A DNA stretch of 64,000 nt from Paratinospora sagittata (Eukaryota > Streptophyta > Magnoliopsida > Ranunculales > Menispermaceae): positions 10,501,729 through 10,565,728 of the forward strand of contig CM069600.1 of NCBI GenBank assembly GCA_035771175.1. Reading direction: 5' to 3'. Positions 10,771-21,943 of this stretch are shown here, one piece after another. The notes below the pieces were generated by a model. It ran no database searches. It was not told where the DNA came from and worked only from the letters and a program-made list of their open reading frames with translations. The position numbers and the translations under genes were made by a program. The first letter of the stretch is position 1. Every line of letters starts with the position of its first letter.

Positions 10771-13324
10771 TGTCACGACGCCCCTGACGTAGGCTGACGT
10801 CATGACTGACACAATGTACTATACACTGTACATACCCTGTTTACAATATATAATACACTGTCAACCTCAACAGAATTTCACAAATCTCCAAAAATTTGAC
10901 AGCATCTCCCCATAAAATGGACCTCTCACAACCTGATATACCACAAATCAAATCCAATATGTATATAGATAATCATCCCATTCCATCACAAGCATTGTAT
11001 AACTAAAGTTTTTAACTATAATCCACATTATCACACAACCCATCTAGGTGATATTATATATATAGTATGTGATAATTATACATATAAAAAAAAATAAAAA
11101 ATATAACCCATTTCCTCCAAGCATACATACATAAACAAAGGCGAATATGAATCACGTGTCACTCACTCTCTAGTCTTTCCTTTTCCCCTTGATTATGTAT
11201 CTGAAATATTGGAGGAAATGGAGTGAGCAATCAAGAAGCTCAGTTGATATATCTCTTGATATGAAAATCATATGCATTTAGAGAAACATGACATTTAAAA
11301 TCATTTAAAACAATTATTAAACACACGAACCATTCAACGAATATATCATACATGTCAACAACATAAATTTCATGATTTTTCAAGAAAACAATGCATCATT
11401 TTCAACTAGAGCCAAAATCTCCCTCCTTCTTGTAATGGAGCGGGTATGAACTCCTTATTATGCACCGATAAGAAGCCTACGCTCGAACCTCATATTACTT
11501 AATTCACAGTCATTTTAAGGATCTAAAATCCTTGTTAGGATAGGCCTATTGACAATGAGGTTACGCATAACACTCATCCGGGTCTAATTCCTAACAAAAT
11601 GACATCATATGCGATCTGCCTTTACACGTCTCGCATACTCCAATGCCAAAACCATTTATGAATGATCAATAAAACACAATGCATTTATATACATAACGTG
11701 CCTACATTTAAACATTTCATATAAATACAATGTCATACAAGAACCAAAATGAAGAAATATACTCATAGTACAAGATTTTTCAACTTAAAATACAATCACC
11801 GCCATTTTCGAGTTCAGTTCCAATTGAAATCCAACTAACTCAACCTGTCATAACCATTCTATAATTTAATTCCATTTATTCATATTTATTTCACGCATAA
11901 ATACTCAGTTACCATTTACATATTTAATTTCTCAACTCACTTCAAATCACTAATAATAAAGATCAACCTGAAAATTATTATACATATTCCATGAATCAAG
12001 ATTCCAACTCAATTTAGGGCTCATAAGCAGTTGAAGACGCTACTATACCGTTTCTACGGTCAATCTAGATATTTCTACAAGCAGAAACAGTGAAAATAGA
12101 TTTTCAAATAATATTTTCATTAGTTCTCAATTTTATTTTTCTACCGCAAAACATATATCAATTTTATTAAAAATAGAGAACATTCCTAAAATTATTATGT
12201 CCACATCGACACGTGTAAAATCAGTCATACTGTCAATTCTACCACCTTCAACAGGTATTTCACTGAGGTTTTACAAGTTCGCGGAGGTATTCAAAGTCAA
12301 TTTTACTCACCAAAACCATATATTTAGTTACTAAAAATATCAAATCAAATCCAAAAATCACAATCTTGGTATCGAAACATCCGGAATTCAGTTATCTACG
12401 ATTCTATGCTCTCAAACCGGAGTTTCACTGGATGCTAATTCCATTTTATTCACTAGAAATAAGCACAATACTGTTCACAACATTGTTCATTGGAAACATG
12501 TATAATTTTACTAAAATTGTCAACGGTCTCCAAAAATCATGAAATTAGCATTGATGGACTCACAATAGTCCATTCTACCATTCTATAGCCTTAAACTGGA
12601 GTTCCATTGGGTTTTAATATGATTCAAAAGGTCTCCAATATAAAATCTAACTTCCAACAGCTATAAAAATTCTAAATGAACAAATAAATAAAATCTAACT
12701 ACATATTCGAGATTCTACAATCTAAGAAGTGTTTTTCAACCTTTCGAACAAATTTTCATTCAAGTCGAGTCAAAACCCCAATTTCGAAAACATCGTAAAA
12801 CGGCTTCCATAGCAAAATTACTCCGAGAGACTCGTTACATCTAGCTTAAATATCAGTTTCATGAAGAAATAGAGTAAAAATTACGTACCGCGGGTCCTGA
12901 TTTGGCGCTAACCCCGCGTTTCTCTTTTTCTCCTCTTCTTTTCTCTCTTCGTTCTTTTTTCTCTGTTTCTGTCTTCTTCTTTTTGTTTTCATTCACGTTG
13001 GAGAGAAAGAGAGATTTAAGAGTTTTAAATGTAAAGGTTATCTATTATGATCTCATACATATCATGCTCAATAGTTAACCAACTCACCCCATAAATTAAT
13101 CAATTTAATTCAACTCTATTTTTAACTTGTAAGCACCCATATAGGATGATCTCATATATATTATCTTCATTTAATAATTTCATTTATTTGCTTATACCCA
13201 TTAAATATAGTATGTATTTTTATACACGCATATATTTGCCTCTTACGTATGTATACACGTATTATACACCTCGATATACGCATAATTCAACATATGTATT
13301 TAATTAAAACTACAGGGTGTTACA
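10771..13324 (-). repeat. Solo LTR X inserted in the Y integrase tail, block A
   Basis: Plus-strand ends are TGTCACGACGCCC and GGTGTTACA; on the minus strand it reads TGTAACACCC...GTGACA. No matching second LTR or internal region is present. On the minus strand the flanks are GAGAAATTTTCC before and TTCCCGATCTTCTGA after, which give the usual chromovirus ending E-K-F-P once one 5-bp target copy (TTCCC, one base changed on one side) is removed. It is a solo LTR left by LTR-LTR recombination. No ORF of note; long and AT-rich. Confidence 0.75.
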
Positions 13325-14790
13325 GGAAAATTTCTCCCTCATCTGGTCCTCACACTCCCAGGTTTGCTCTTCATTATTGTGGAATTGCCATTTGACTCGC
13401 ACAAGCAGGATCTCTTTATTCCTCAATTTCTGAACCTGACGAACCACAATCTGAATCGGCAACTCCGCATAAGTCGTATCCTCCCCATCCTACAGATGAC
13501 TCACATTAAGCACATGAGCTAGATTGGGATAAGACTCATTCGATGGATCCTCATTATACTTCCTCAACATCGATACATGGAATACATCATGAACACCCTC
13601 GAGCTGAGAAGGTAGAGCCAACCTGTACGCTACTGGTCCAATCCTCTCAACAATCTGGAATGGTCCAATGAACCTAGGGGCAAGATTTCCTCTAGCGCCG
13701 AACCTCATTTGACCCTTGAGTGGAGAGACCTTAAGCAAAACTAGGTCTCCCACTGCGAACTCTAACGATGTCGGTTATCGTAATAACTATTCTACTTGTC
13801 TTGAGCCGACTTCAGCCTCTGCTGAATTAGCTTGGCTTTCCCTGTCTGCTCAACAACTGCATCAGGGCTCCATAACTACGTATCACCCACCTTGTACCAA
13901 CAAGCTGGAGATTTACAAAGTCTTCCATACAAATCCTCATACGGTGCCATACCGATGCTCACTTGATAACTGTTGTTGTAAGCAAACTCACACAAGTGCA
14001 AATGCTCACCCCAACTACCACCGAACTCTAAAATGCAAGACCTAAGTATATCCTCTAGCATCTGAATCACTCTCTCGGACTGACCATCTATCTTAGGGTG
14101 AAACACTATACTGAGTCAGAGACGAGTCCCAAATCGGGTCTGCAAAACTTGTCAAAACCTCGATATAAATCGTGGATCTCGATCCGACATGATAGACAAG
14201 GGCATTCCATGAAGTCTCATGACCTTTCTCACATATAAACTGCTCAGTCTATCCATAGAGTCTCTGGCATTCATAGGAATGAAGTGTGCACTCTTGCTCA
14301 ATCTATTGACTACAACCCAAATGGCATCAAATCTGCCCTGAGACCTCGGCAATCCCAAGATGAAATCCATCGTGATGTGCTTCAATTTCCACTCGGGTAT
14401 GGATAATGGCTCCATCTGACCTCCAAGCTTCCGGTGTTCAGCCTTAACTTGCTGGCACACCTCACATCTCTGCACATACTCAGCTATACTCTTCTTCATC
14501 CCATGCCACCACATAGATCTCTTCATGTCATGATACATCTTGGTAGCCCCTGGATGAACAGTATACTGAGACCTGTGAGCCTCTCGAAATATCTTAGCAC
14601 TCAACTCAGCATCATATGGGATCCATAGTCCCCCTCTAAATTGCATGACATCATTTGAACCTCTATGCCAATCGGCTCAGCCAGCAGTGTCTGCAAATCT
14701 ACAGTACATGTTATAATTCGGACAATGTTCCTGTAGATCTCTAACGCTCTGAATATGGGCATCAACAAGCTATACGTGCATTTGAGCACA
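13325..14790 (-). pseudogene. Y integrase, decayed, block A
   Basis: The minus strand holds, in order, an H2C2 zinc domain (AHRSQYTVHP ... RCEVCQQVKAEH, within 14152-14646), the DDE core with TMDFILGLP and SDRDPRF, then FHPKIDGQSER (13876-14106; the common form has QT for KI, as in block B), and the C-terminal SH3-like part with [15 protein letters not shown] and FHVSMLRKY (13490-13753). Integrase joins element cDNA to host DNA. The frame is broken between SRF (14152) and FHP, and again before MGDLVLL. The tail is cut by solo LTR X. About half the usual domains are readable in separate pieces. Confidence 0.85.
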
Positions 14791-14979
14791 TATCGTAGTA
14801 CGTGGTGGGTTCAAGAGTATACTCATCATCATCACTTTCTTAAGTAACTGTCACTGCTGGGCCATCTGAAAAGTAACCACTTGAGTCTCTGCTCGCCTAC
14901 AGCCCAAAATGTCAGCCACAACATTGGCTTTATCAAGATGATACTTCAAAAAGAAATCATAATCCTTGAGTAACTTGAG

Positions 14980-15573
14980 TCATCTCCTCTGTCGCATATT
15001 CAACTCCTTCTGATCAAAGAGATACTTCAAACTCTGATGATCAGAAAATAAAGTGAACCTCTCACCATAAAGGCAGTGCCTCCATAACTTCAGTGCAAAC
15101 ACTATGGCTGCCAGCTCCAAATCATGCACAGGGTAGTTGTGCTCATGCACCTTAAGCTGTCTAGATGCATATTCAACCACTCGACCCTCCTGCGTCAGCA
15201 CACATCCTAGACCTAAGAGTGATGCATCCATATAAATCACCAACTCTTTCCCAGGCTCTGGAAGAATCAACACTGGAGTTGTAATCAACCTCTGTTTCAA
15301 CTTACTGAAAGCTTTCTCACAGGCGTCCGACCACGTGAAGGTCACATTCTTCTGAGTTAGCTTAGTCAATAGTGCAGCTATGGTTGAAAAGTCTTTCACG
15401 AACTTCCTATAATAGCCAACCAAACCCAGAAAGCTACGAATCTCTGTCACTGTGGTAGGTCTTGGCCAACCAATGATCGCTTCAACCTTAGCAGAATCAA
15501 TTGAAATACCCTCTGCACTAACCACATGACCCAAGAGTTTCACCTCAGTCATCCAAAAGTCATACTTTCTCAT
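14980..15573 (-). pseudogene. Y RT thumb/connection and RNase H, joined directly to protease, block A
   Basis: A 197-aa open piece with [33 protein letters not shown], then the RNase H domain with [12 protein letters not shown] and [16 protein letters not shown], and [12 protein letters not shown]. RNase H removes RNA from the RNA-DNA hybrid. The RT fingers and palm that should precede it, including the Y-x-D-D box seen in element Z, are absent: the protease reads to SLRPVDE and the next residues are thumb sequence. The frame ends in TGA where element Z has the Trp codon of RQRRWLELLKDYD. Confidence 0.85.
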
Positions 15574-16095
15574 CCACTGGCCTCAAACTATCCATCGTAA
15601 CAACCTCATCATCAGTGGCTAATCTACCCTGAGTAGGTGGTCTCGATGCAGTCCTGCCTCGATAAACAAAAACTGGTTGTTCGGGTATCTGGAAGACAAC
15701 CCTCTTGCCGAAGCAATCAATGTGAGCGTGATACACTGCCAGCCAATCCATACCCAAAATGGCATCAAACTCGAGGAACTCTAAGACTCTAAGGCCAACT
15801 GACATCTCATGGTCCTCGAATCTCATAATGCATCCCACACATACATGTTAGGGTAAATCCTCTCACCAGCTGCCGTACTCAAAATCAACGACGTACTAGT
15901 CCTAACAGGAGATAGTCTCAATCTATCTACCACACTACCAGAAATAAAAGACAAAGTAAAACCAGCGTCAATCAAGACATATATCAAAGAATCACAAATG
16001 CTGATAGTACCTTCAATCAATTGCTTGCTAGCCTCAGGATCTGCCTGTGTAACAGCTCGGGCCTGCTCCCTGGTAGCAACTGGCATAGGACTGAA
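15560..16095 (-). pseudogene. Y aspartic protease, block A
   Basis: Two overlapping open pieces (15823-16086 and 15560-15838) give the gypsy retropepsin: LIDAGFTLSFIS (catalytic Asp codon at 15967-15969, D-A-G in place of the usual D-T/S-G) and FDAILGMDWLAVYHAHIDC. Element Z has the same D-A-G, so this is a lineage feature or a shared decay. A frameshift lies near 15830. The 3' end is the junction of the RT deletion. Confidence 0.8.
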
Positions 16096-17288
16096 CTGTG
16101 TAGCAGACGCTTTTTATGGACACTCATTCCTCTTGTGCCCCGGAACACCGCACTCAAAACAGACTATCGATCTCGATGCCTTAGGCGCTGAAGATACAGC
16201 TTGTGACTCTACTCTGGTTGTCTACTGTCCGCTATGCCTAACTGAACTCTACTGTTGCATGGCCTGCCTGACATCTGTACACTCTGGCCTGGAAGTGGAG
16301 GTGCAACTGTCACTGGAGCAGAGGCTACTGATGCCTCGTACTCGCTGCCACCAAACCTCTACTTCTTATATTTTTTATTCTTCTTACCATAAAACTGACC
16401 CGCTGACCCTGCTGGCTGTGTCTGTACTGAAGGAACTGTAGGTGCCTGAGCCGTGACTAATGTCCTCATCCGAGAGTGAGCCTCTGCAGTCTCAAAGTCA
16501 GCAGCCTACAACATCACTTGGGCATAAGTCTGTACGCCAGCAAGTGCCAAACCCTGACGGATACGATCACGGAACCCATCCCGTTTCCTCTGCATGCGAA
16601 GGTAATTAGTCGACACCATCTCGGGAACGAAGAGTGTCGAGCGATTAATTTCCTGCTCGTACTCCCTCACTGACTGACTGCCCTGGGTTAGGTGCATGAA
16701 CTCGATCCTCTTCTGATCGCGCTCTAACCTCGGGTAGAACACCTCATAGAAAAACTCTTTAAACTTGGTCCACGTCTGAATCTCATCAACCATGCGGCCA
16801 AGTCTCAGCCACCAATCATCAGCCCTATCGACGAGATTGATCCTGGCCAACCTCACTCTGTCAGCCTCAAAAGCCTTCATGTCACTGAAAATGGTCCCCA
16901 TTCTCCTAAGCTATCTCTCAGCTATCTCAATACATAGGCCTCCAGTAAACTCTGTCGGGTCTCTGATCCGAACGACCTTCATGACCCTCTCATAACGCTT
17001 TGCCTCAGACCTCTACTCTAGAAGTCCCACAGCGTCAGCCTGAACCTCAGCCTGAACATCGGCATGAACCTCAGCGCGTACCTCAGCTAGTCCAGCCTTA
17101 TCCCCCACGGCCATGCCAACACTACTATACTCCCCCTCAACTGGAACACTTAGTTGTGGCTGCCTGTTGCCCTGGACCTGGGCAAGCAGTGCTAAGATCT
17201 GAGACTGCTGCTGCTGAATCTGGGTCCAAGCAACCTACTAGGCAATAAGTAAGGCCTCAATCTGCCTTAAGCGCTCATCTGGGTCCAT
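16096..17288 (-). pseudogene. Y gag, decayed, block A
   Basis: Starts MDPDERLRQIEALLIA at 17288 and meets two consecutive TAG codons (17235-17240), where the context (VAWTQIQQQQ) suggests CAG CAG. The retrotransposon gag core (16506-16901) has DDWWLRLGRM, FKEFFYEVFYPRLERD and FMHLTQGSQSVREYE. A CCHC knuckle, CFECGVPGHKRNEC, lies at 16117-16160 and is followed by a stop. Gag forms the particle and the knuckle binds element RNA. Several frame changes separate the pieces. Confidence 0.85.
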
Positions 17289-17468
17289 GGTTGATTCTGT
17301 ATTCTCTCTCTTGTAAATTTGAAATTCAAAAATAAAGGAAAGTCCATCAGAATCACAATCTATGAGAGTTGTTATCCCTAAGATAACTACCCATAATCAT
17401 ACCCATAAAGGCAATCATAATATCATATAAGTCTTTTATTCTTTTTAAGGTTTTTAAACCTAAAATAC

Positions 17469-17486
17469 TCGCTCTAATACCAAAGT
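17469..17486 (-). other. Y primer binding site, block A
   Basis: On the minus strand TTTGGTATTAGAGC directly follows the 5' LTR. It is one base different from the initiator-Met tRNA complement TGGTATCAGAGC used by many plant gypsy elements. Confidence 0.8.
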
Positions 17487-18757
17487 TGTCACGCCCACTA
17501 TCCATGACGTCATGACCGGCACGGAACCCCGTGTACATCCTCCCTCGTCGTACACGCCGTCCTGATAAGCCTTTTAACATACACCATAATCTCAAATACA
17601 CAATAATAAACACATGGACATAAATAAGATCATCATATAGAACGTACCCAAAATGACAACTAGAAAATTTTTTCTCAAGTCCATAATATTCAAAATTACA
17701 AAATTATACTTAACCATAAGTACAAACCCATCTAAATGTTAAGTATAAGCACTAGGTGTTACATAGTACAATTTATCAAAATAAATGTGGAAAAGTACTA
17801 AACACATATGTCAACAAAAGTACGAGAAATGCTTCGCAACTAAACTTTCCCTTTCCCCTTCTTATAAGATCCTGAAAAGATAAGGATGAGGAGTGAACTA
17901 CAACAAGCTCACTGAATGTCTCTTACAAGTGGCAACATATATATGCATTTAGGTAAAACATTTAAAGATCATTAAAACCATTTAATCAACATGGATATAA
18001 GCAAGATTACATACATGTCAAATATAATGCATCATGTCATAAACAAGACAATGCATATCATTTTATAAACATGCATATGCAACCTAAACACTTCCTGAGT
18101 AAGAATCAATACAAGGGTCATGTGTGCGTGAAACCCATGCCTGATTGACCTCTTACCCGTATCTATTACGAATTCCAATGGGTCGGGCATGTAACCGGGA
18201 TCAATCCTTTCTTGGAGATCCCGTCTGCACCTACCATTGAAACCCTCTGCTAGGTCCACAATTGATGATTCCTGATCGGCCCAATGCGTTCCGGACTCAT
18301 TTATAATATCCCCAGGTCCATTTGACGCACCAATAATTAATTATTATATTATCAACACATATACACAACATATTCCAATATAATTGTCATATTTACCATG
18401 TGTTGAAGTACAACATTCCCATATATCAAAAGGTGAATTAAACGAGGGCATTTAATGTGGTCTTTTCAACAAGTCACAAGTCAAGATGATGACTTGTTCA
18501 ACAGGTTACTTATGTGAAGCTTCTCTAACAAGCCACTCACAAGCCCATGGAGCGAGCTTCATGGTTTCAAAACTCATTTTTTCATGTTTCGATGTCGAAA
18601 TGGACTCTGAAACTTTACGCGCAATCTAAACGACATAAAAGCATGTCAAGACACTCAAACCTCCGCGTAACGAGCATTAAGTACGCATACACATATGTAT
18701 ACGTATAAGGGTACTCTACGGGTCAAAATAAAGTCATCCTAAGGTATGAGCGTGACA
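17487..18757 (-). repeat. Y 5' LTR (right), shortened form, block A
   Basis: Runs from TGTCACGCCC to GAGCGTGACA, 1271 bp. It aligns with the left LTR except that ~1.46 kb is missing at about 18286 (CCAATG joined to CGTTCCGG). The same junction is present in block B, so the loss precedes the duplication. Lacks the W' insertion, which shows the empty TTTAATGTGG target at about 18450. Confidence 0.85.
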
Positions 18758-19051
18758 CTACTACAAGACCTCAAGCCCTCTCTATAAAAAGACCATAACC
18801 CCTAAGGGGGCGGTAAGCAACTCTCGACCTAGTTCAATACCATTAACTCTGCGGAGCTCTGAACTAACTTAGGCATCAGAGGGTTTTTGGTCGGCATCAC
18901 ACCGGTGTTCCTCACGATAGCCTATTCTCTTTTGTTTTCCTCTCTTAGATCATCAATCTTCGGTGACCTTCCCAGCCATTCGACGAGTCCCAGGTCATTA
19001 TATTCCTTCTACCTCATCGTCTACTGGTGTTGATCAAATCTTGCACCAACA
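18758..19051 (+). repeat. 3' LTR of the Tat-like element, right segment, block A
   Basis: Resumes with CTACT (Y target-site copy), carries a TATA-like CTATAAAAAG, and ends ACCAACA. It is followed by TACGT, one base different from the CACGT that precedes the 5' LTR at 40451, consistent with a 5-bp target-site duplication. Confidence 0.85.
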
Positions 19052-19907
19052 TACGTGAACGCACATATCCAACATGACAATGCATAATATGCCAAAAATA
19101 AATAAAAATTAGGAAAAATCAAGGATCTTCCCCAACTTGATCGCTAAAATTCCTAATTCACCGAAAATCCTCAGCACACGTGTTCTCAACTTATACACAC
19201 GTATTACGATTTCGTTAGTTATAAATGTCAATACTGGCATACGACTATATGTGTATATACGTGTGTGTGTGTGTGTGTCCAACAATATTATCCTTTTAAT
19301 GTCAAAACCGGTCTAAACACTCAATTCACCCTCCACCTCTTGGATGTCCAACAATAGTATCCTTTGGTAGGTTTCTAATATATACTTTTCCCTTCACTTT
19401 CCAAAAAATATCTTGTAATCAATGGGAGAAGTTAAGGGTTTTTTTTCCACCTACTTGTTCATTTTATACTTTTTAAAAATTTCACAATTTTACTTTTTGC
19501 TAAGAATATCACAACTAATGCCACTTTTCAGACAAAAGTCGAAACAATCAATATATATATACAAATTAAGTAATATAGGTTGAAGAATAATAGCATTTGC
19601 ACCACTTAAAAGGAAATTATTAATTCTCTCACAAAAATTGAACAAAAGCCCTGAGCTCTCATGCATTATTCATTTTCTAACAAACATGTAAAATATTAAA
19701 AGCTACCAATACTGGTTAGCCAAAAATTTTACATGCAAAAAAAAAAAAAAAAAACAAAACAAAAACTACCACATTCTTGAAGGATGACACAAAGACAACA
19801 TTAAACATAAAAAAAAAAAAAAAGACACAAAATGGAAGAAGAAAAAAATGAAGAGGATAATATAGGCTCTTAATAAAACAGCGCCCATATCACAGATCAG
19901 TACTACA
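19052..19907. other. Host flank 3' of the small gene, block A
   Basis: AT-rich sequence with no ORF of note. It holds a (GT)n microsatellite (about 19259-19278), A-rich runs at 19738-19754 and 19810-19823, and the target-site copy TACGT at 19052-19056. The part nearest 19907 would be the 3' UTR of the minus-strand gene. Confidence 0.5.
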
Positions 19908-20147
19908 CTACTCATGAGAGCACATGGAGAAGGATCTCTCAACATCCCTTCTTAAGAAAGAAGATGATGCAAAAGAAGAAGATGAGCTCTTCTTGAACGC
20001 AACAATCTCATAAGTTGCTGCAGTGCTTTTCTCCCTCTCTTCTTCCACAATCGTCTCCAACATCTTCGACGCTCTTCGCCGCATCACCGAAACAAATTGC
20101 GGCGGTGCCACCTCCGTTATAAGCATCGCAAATCGAGAACTCGCCAT
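19908..20147 (-). CDS. Small plant protein of unknown function (79 aa), block A
   Basis: MASSRFAMLITEVAPPQFVS, then a basic MRRRASKMLE, an acidic EEEREK, and a Ser-rich C-terminus ending CSHE. No signal peptide, membrane segment or known domain that I can name. Support for a real gene: good ATGGC start context, codon use unlike the AT-rich surroundings, an upstream exon with a plausible 5' UTR intron, an ACGT-rich promoter-like stretch further upstream, and a block B copy with the same 79 residues and one silent change (CAT/CAC at the penultimate His). A run of TA repeats lies directly 5' of the ATG and differs in length between copies. Confidence 0.6.
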   Translation of the reverse strand: MASSRFAMLITEVAPPQFVSVMRRRASKMLETIVEEEREKSTAATYEIVAFKKSSSSSFASSSFLRRDVERSFSMCSHE

Positions 20148-20530
20148 TATATATATATATATATATCTATTGATTGATCAATCAATCAACTAAAAAACTC
20201 AAAGACCCAAAAAGGAAATTAAATTAAACCAAGATAAAATTAAAGGGAACAAGAAGAAGATGATAGGTACGGGTGTTGATGATGAAGTAGTTGGTCATGG
20301 CAGTGAGGAGCAAGAGAAGTGAAGCATAGAATTTATAGCCACAATACAAGTATGAAGATGGTAGAATTGTGTAGGGTTTGTGTGATGCTTGCAGGCCCAA
20401 CTGTACTGCCGACTCTTTGCTTTTTTGCATTAAATTGCTTTGTTTTGTTCTTTGTCGAAGATAAAAGCTAGAAAAAGGACAAGTAGTAGTACCTTATCTT
20501 CACGCTCTCTGAGGCTTTGATGAAAAGATT
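20148..20530 (-). other. Probable 5' UTR and leader intron of the small gene, block A
   Basis: On the minus strand a donor-like CCC/GTACCTATC (near 20270) and an acceptor TCAATCAATAG (near 20168) bracket about 105 bases rich in T, ending just before the TA run and ATG. Upstream lies an open stretch of 68 codons (20224-20430) with a hydrophobic KFYASLLLLLTAMTNYF segment. It could be a short upstream ORF, but it runs through the proposed donor and I do not call it a gene. Inference from splice-site appearance only. Confidence 0.4.
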
Positions 20531-21109
20531 TTACTTGTGTTGCAATCACAAGTGGGCTATCTGTTTTAAGAATGCACGTATATATAAAGATATGTTGTTA
20601 TATATGGCAAAAAAGTTTCTCATAAAACATGTCAAAATCTTAAGATAATAGTAAATTTTAGAAATTGAAGAAAATCTTACCCAACCAACTGAATAGACCC
20701 CTTAAACTCAACCCAACCTAAGTCATAAGTGACTTTAGATTGATTTAGGTCAGGTTAATCAACTAATATATTGATTATAAAACTGTATAATCTACTTTTT
20801 TTTCACTATTTGTAAGTTAATTAAATGTGAATATTATGACAGTTCTTAAGATGTGTTTTTTTTTATATTATTTACGCTATAAAATTTTAGTTAATTTAAT
20901 CATAGTAAGTATTTATGTCAAAAAAATAATAAATAAAATAATAATTGTCTTTTTTATTAATTCGCGTTGGTTCAAATTTGTTCAAGTTAATTATACAATC
21001 TTAACCTAATTTAGCCCAAGCCAAATTAACCCAATTTACAACTTAATCCAATCCAAACGGTTTGAATCAGGTCCTAATTAATATAAAAATCGATTTGGAC
21101 TGTTATTGA
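20531..21109. other. AT-rich upstream region, block A
   Basis: No gene or known repeat seen. The region is largely the same in block B with small indels. Short open frames here are AT-rich chance frames. Confidence 0.4.
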
Positions 21110-21400
21110 CGTAAATGCCATATAGTTTCCGTCCTCGCGCCGTTACTCAAAGCCTCGATCGTATCCACGACAAATATACGTGGGACCGTTGTCATGTGCT
21201 TCTTCTTAGCAGTTGTAGCTTTAGCAAGGGAGAGAAGGATCACGCGGTTTCTAGCCTATCAAGAAAAAGGCTCAATTTGTCGGCACGTGGCACCGTACGT
21301 AGGTTTGGAACGACGGGTACTACCAAAGTAGGACTTTTAGTGGTTGTATTTCGGCTACGTGTTAGCTTAGCCAGGCGTCCACGTAATTAATTAAACTTTT
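21110..21400 (-). promoter_or_regulatory. ACGT-rich promoter-like region upstream of the small gene, block A
   Basis: A GC-richer island in AT-rich DNA with a cluster of ACGT cores: TACGTGGG (21177-21184), a full G-box CACGTG (21284-21289), ACGT at 21297-21300 and 21357-21360, and CCACGTAA (21379-21386). Such clusters bind bZIP/bHLH factors (ABRE or G-box). It lies 0.6-0.9 kb upstream of the small gene. A 91-codon open frame (21115-21390) covers it and is identical in protein in block B, but it is low-complexity basic sequence without a domain, so I favour regulatory DNA. Confidence 0.45.
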
Positions 21401-21943
21401 CTTGATGTCTTAAAGTTGAAATGTTACGTATCAATCTCAAAAAGAAAAAATTGAAATGTTTGTAGTATTTTCTATATGTCATTGTAGTTTGATTTATAAA
21501 ATATTTGAATTTAAGTGGTCTTTTGCTTTATCCCAACTTATTCTATCCTAATTTTTGCAGTCACACCGTCCGTATCCATGGCATGTATATATTAGCTAAT
21601 CATTCTTTATCTATGTTAGAACATGGAACGTTTTAAGTTCTTTTGATAGAGTTCTAAAATTAACTATAAATTTTATCATCATCCTTTATTTCAAAAATTG
21701 ACAATAATATAATAATATAAATAATCTGTACTTTTCTCTATTTTTTTCTACTTTATAACTTACTTTAAATTAATTTTTTATAGAAAAATATTTTTAATGT
21801 TGAGTGTGAACGTTATTTTTTGATGCTGACACCCAGCATCTTTTAGATGTTAAAATGTCACGCTATACAACACAAAGCTCAATACATACACTAACTCGTT
21901 CCTTCGATAACAATGAAAGTTACTCCTATATGATACACATATG
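21401..21943. repeat. SINE-bearing repeat unit, left part of unit 1, block A
   Basis: From about 21460 this matches 29575-30430 (unit 2), 57895-58380 and 60968-61330. Landmark strings include GTCATTGTAGTTTGATTTA and TAGAACATGGAACGTTTTA. No coding content. The unit is split by element W at 21944. Confidence 0.7.

Larger units (their letters stand above)
6938..18757 (-). mobile_element. Chromovirus Y (Tekay/Del-like Ty3/gypsy), block A copy, nested in the Tat-like LTR
   Basis: Flanked by CTGCT/CTACT target-site copies; plus-strand ends are TGTCACGACC and GAGCGTGACA. In coding (minus) orientation the order is 5' LTR (17487-18757), PBS, gag, protease, RNase H, integrase, 3' LTR (6938-10697). The RT core is missing. 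The integrase tail has the chromovirus pattern, with WECEDQMREKF followed by the solo LTR X. Long LTRs and a tail like that of element Z point to the Tekay/Del lineage. It carries nested X and W' insertions and many stops, so it is dead. The block B copy has the same deletions, nested insertions and target site. Confidence 0.9.
5147..19051 (+). mobile_element. Tat-like Ty3/gypsy element, block A copy, left part lost
   Basis: Only the 3' internal part (5147-6303) and the 3' LTR (6304-6937 plus 18758-19051) remain, the LTR being split by element Y. The 5' LTR and gag remnant seen in the block B copy (40451-42035) are missing here and replaced by pararetroviral sequence. The LTR starts TGTTGGACC and ends ACCAACA. 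Assignment to the Tat lineage rests on the leader of the B copy, which follows the LTR with CGTCTGTGGGGAT, and on the antisense extra ORF. No RT or integrase remains, so it is non-autonomous. Confidence 0.7.

Noticed and set aside
20224..20430. 68-codon frame as an upstream exon protein
   Set aside because: Runs through the likely splice donor, shows amino-acid changes and a different start in block B, and joins to a stop after the proposed splice.
21115..21390. 91-codon open frame identical in both blocks as a protein gene
   Set aside because: Basic, low-information sequence without a domain, lying on an ACGT-element cluster. The duplicate is too young for identity to show selection.
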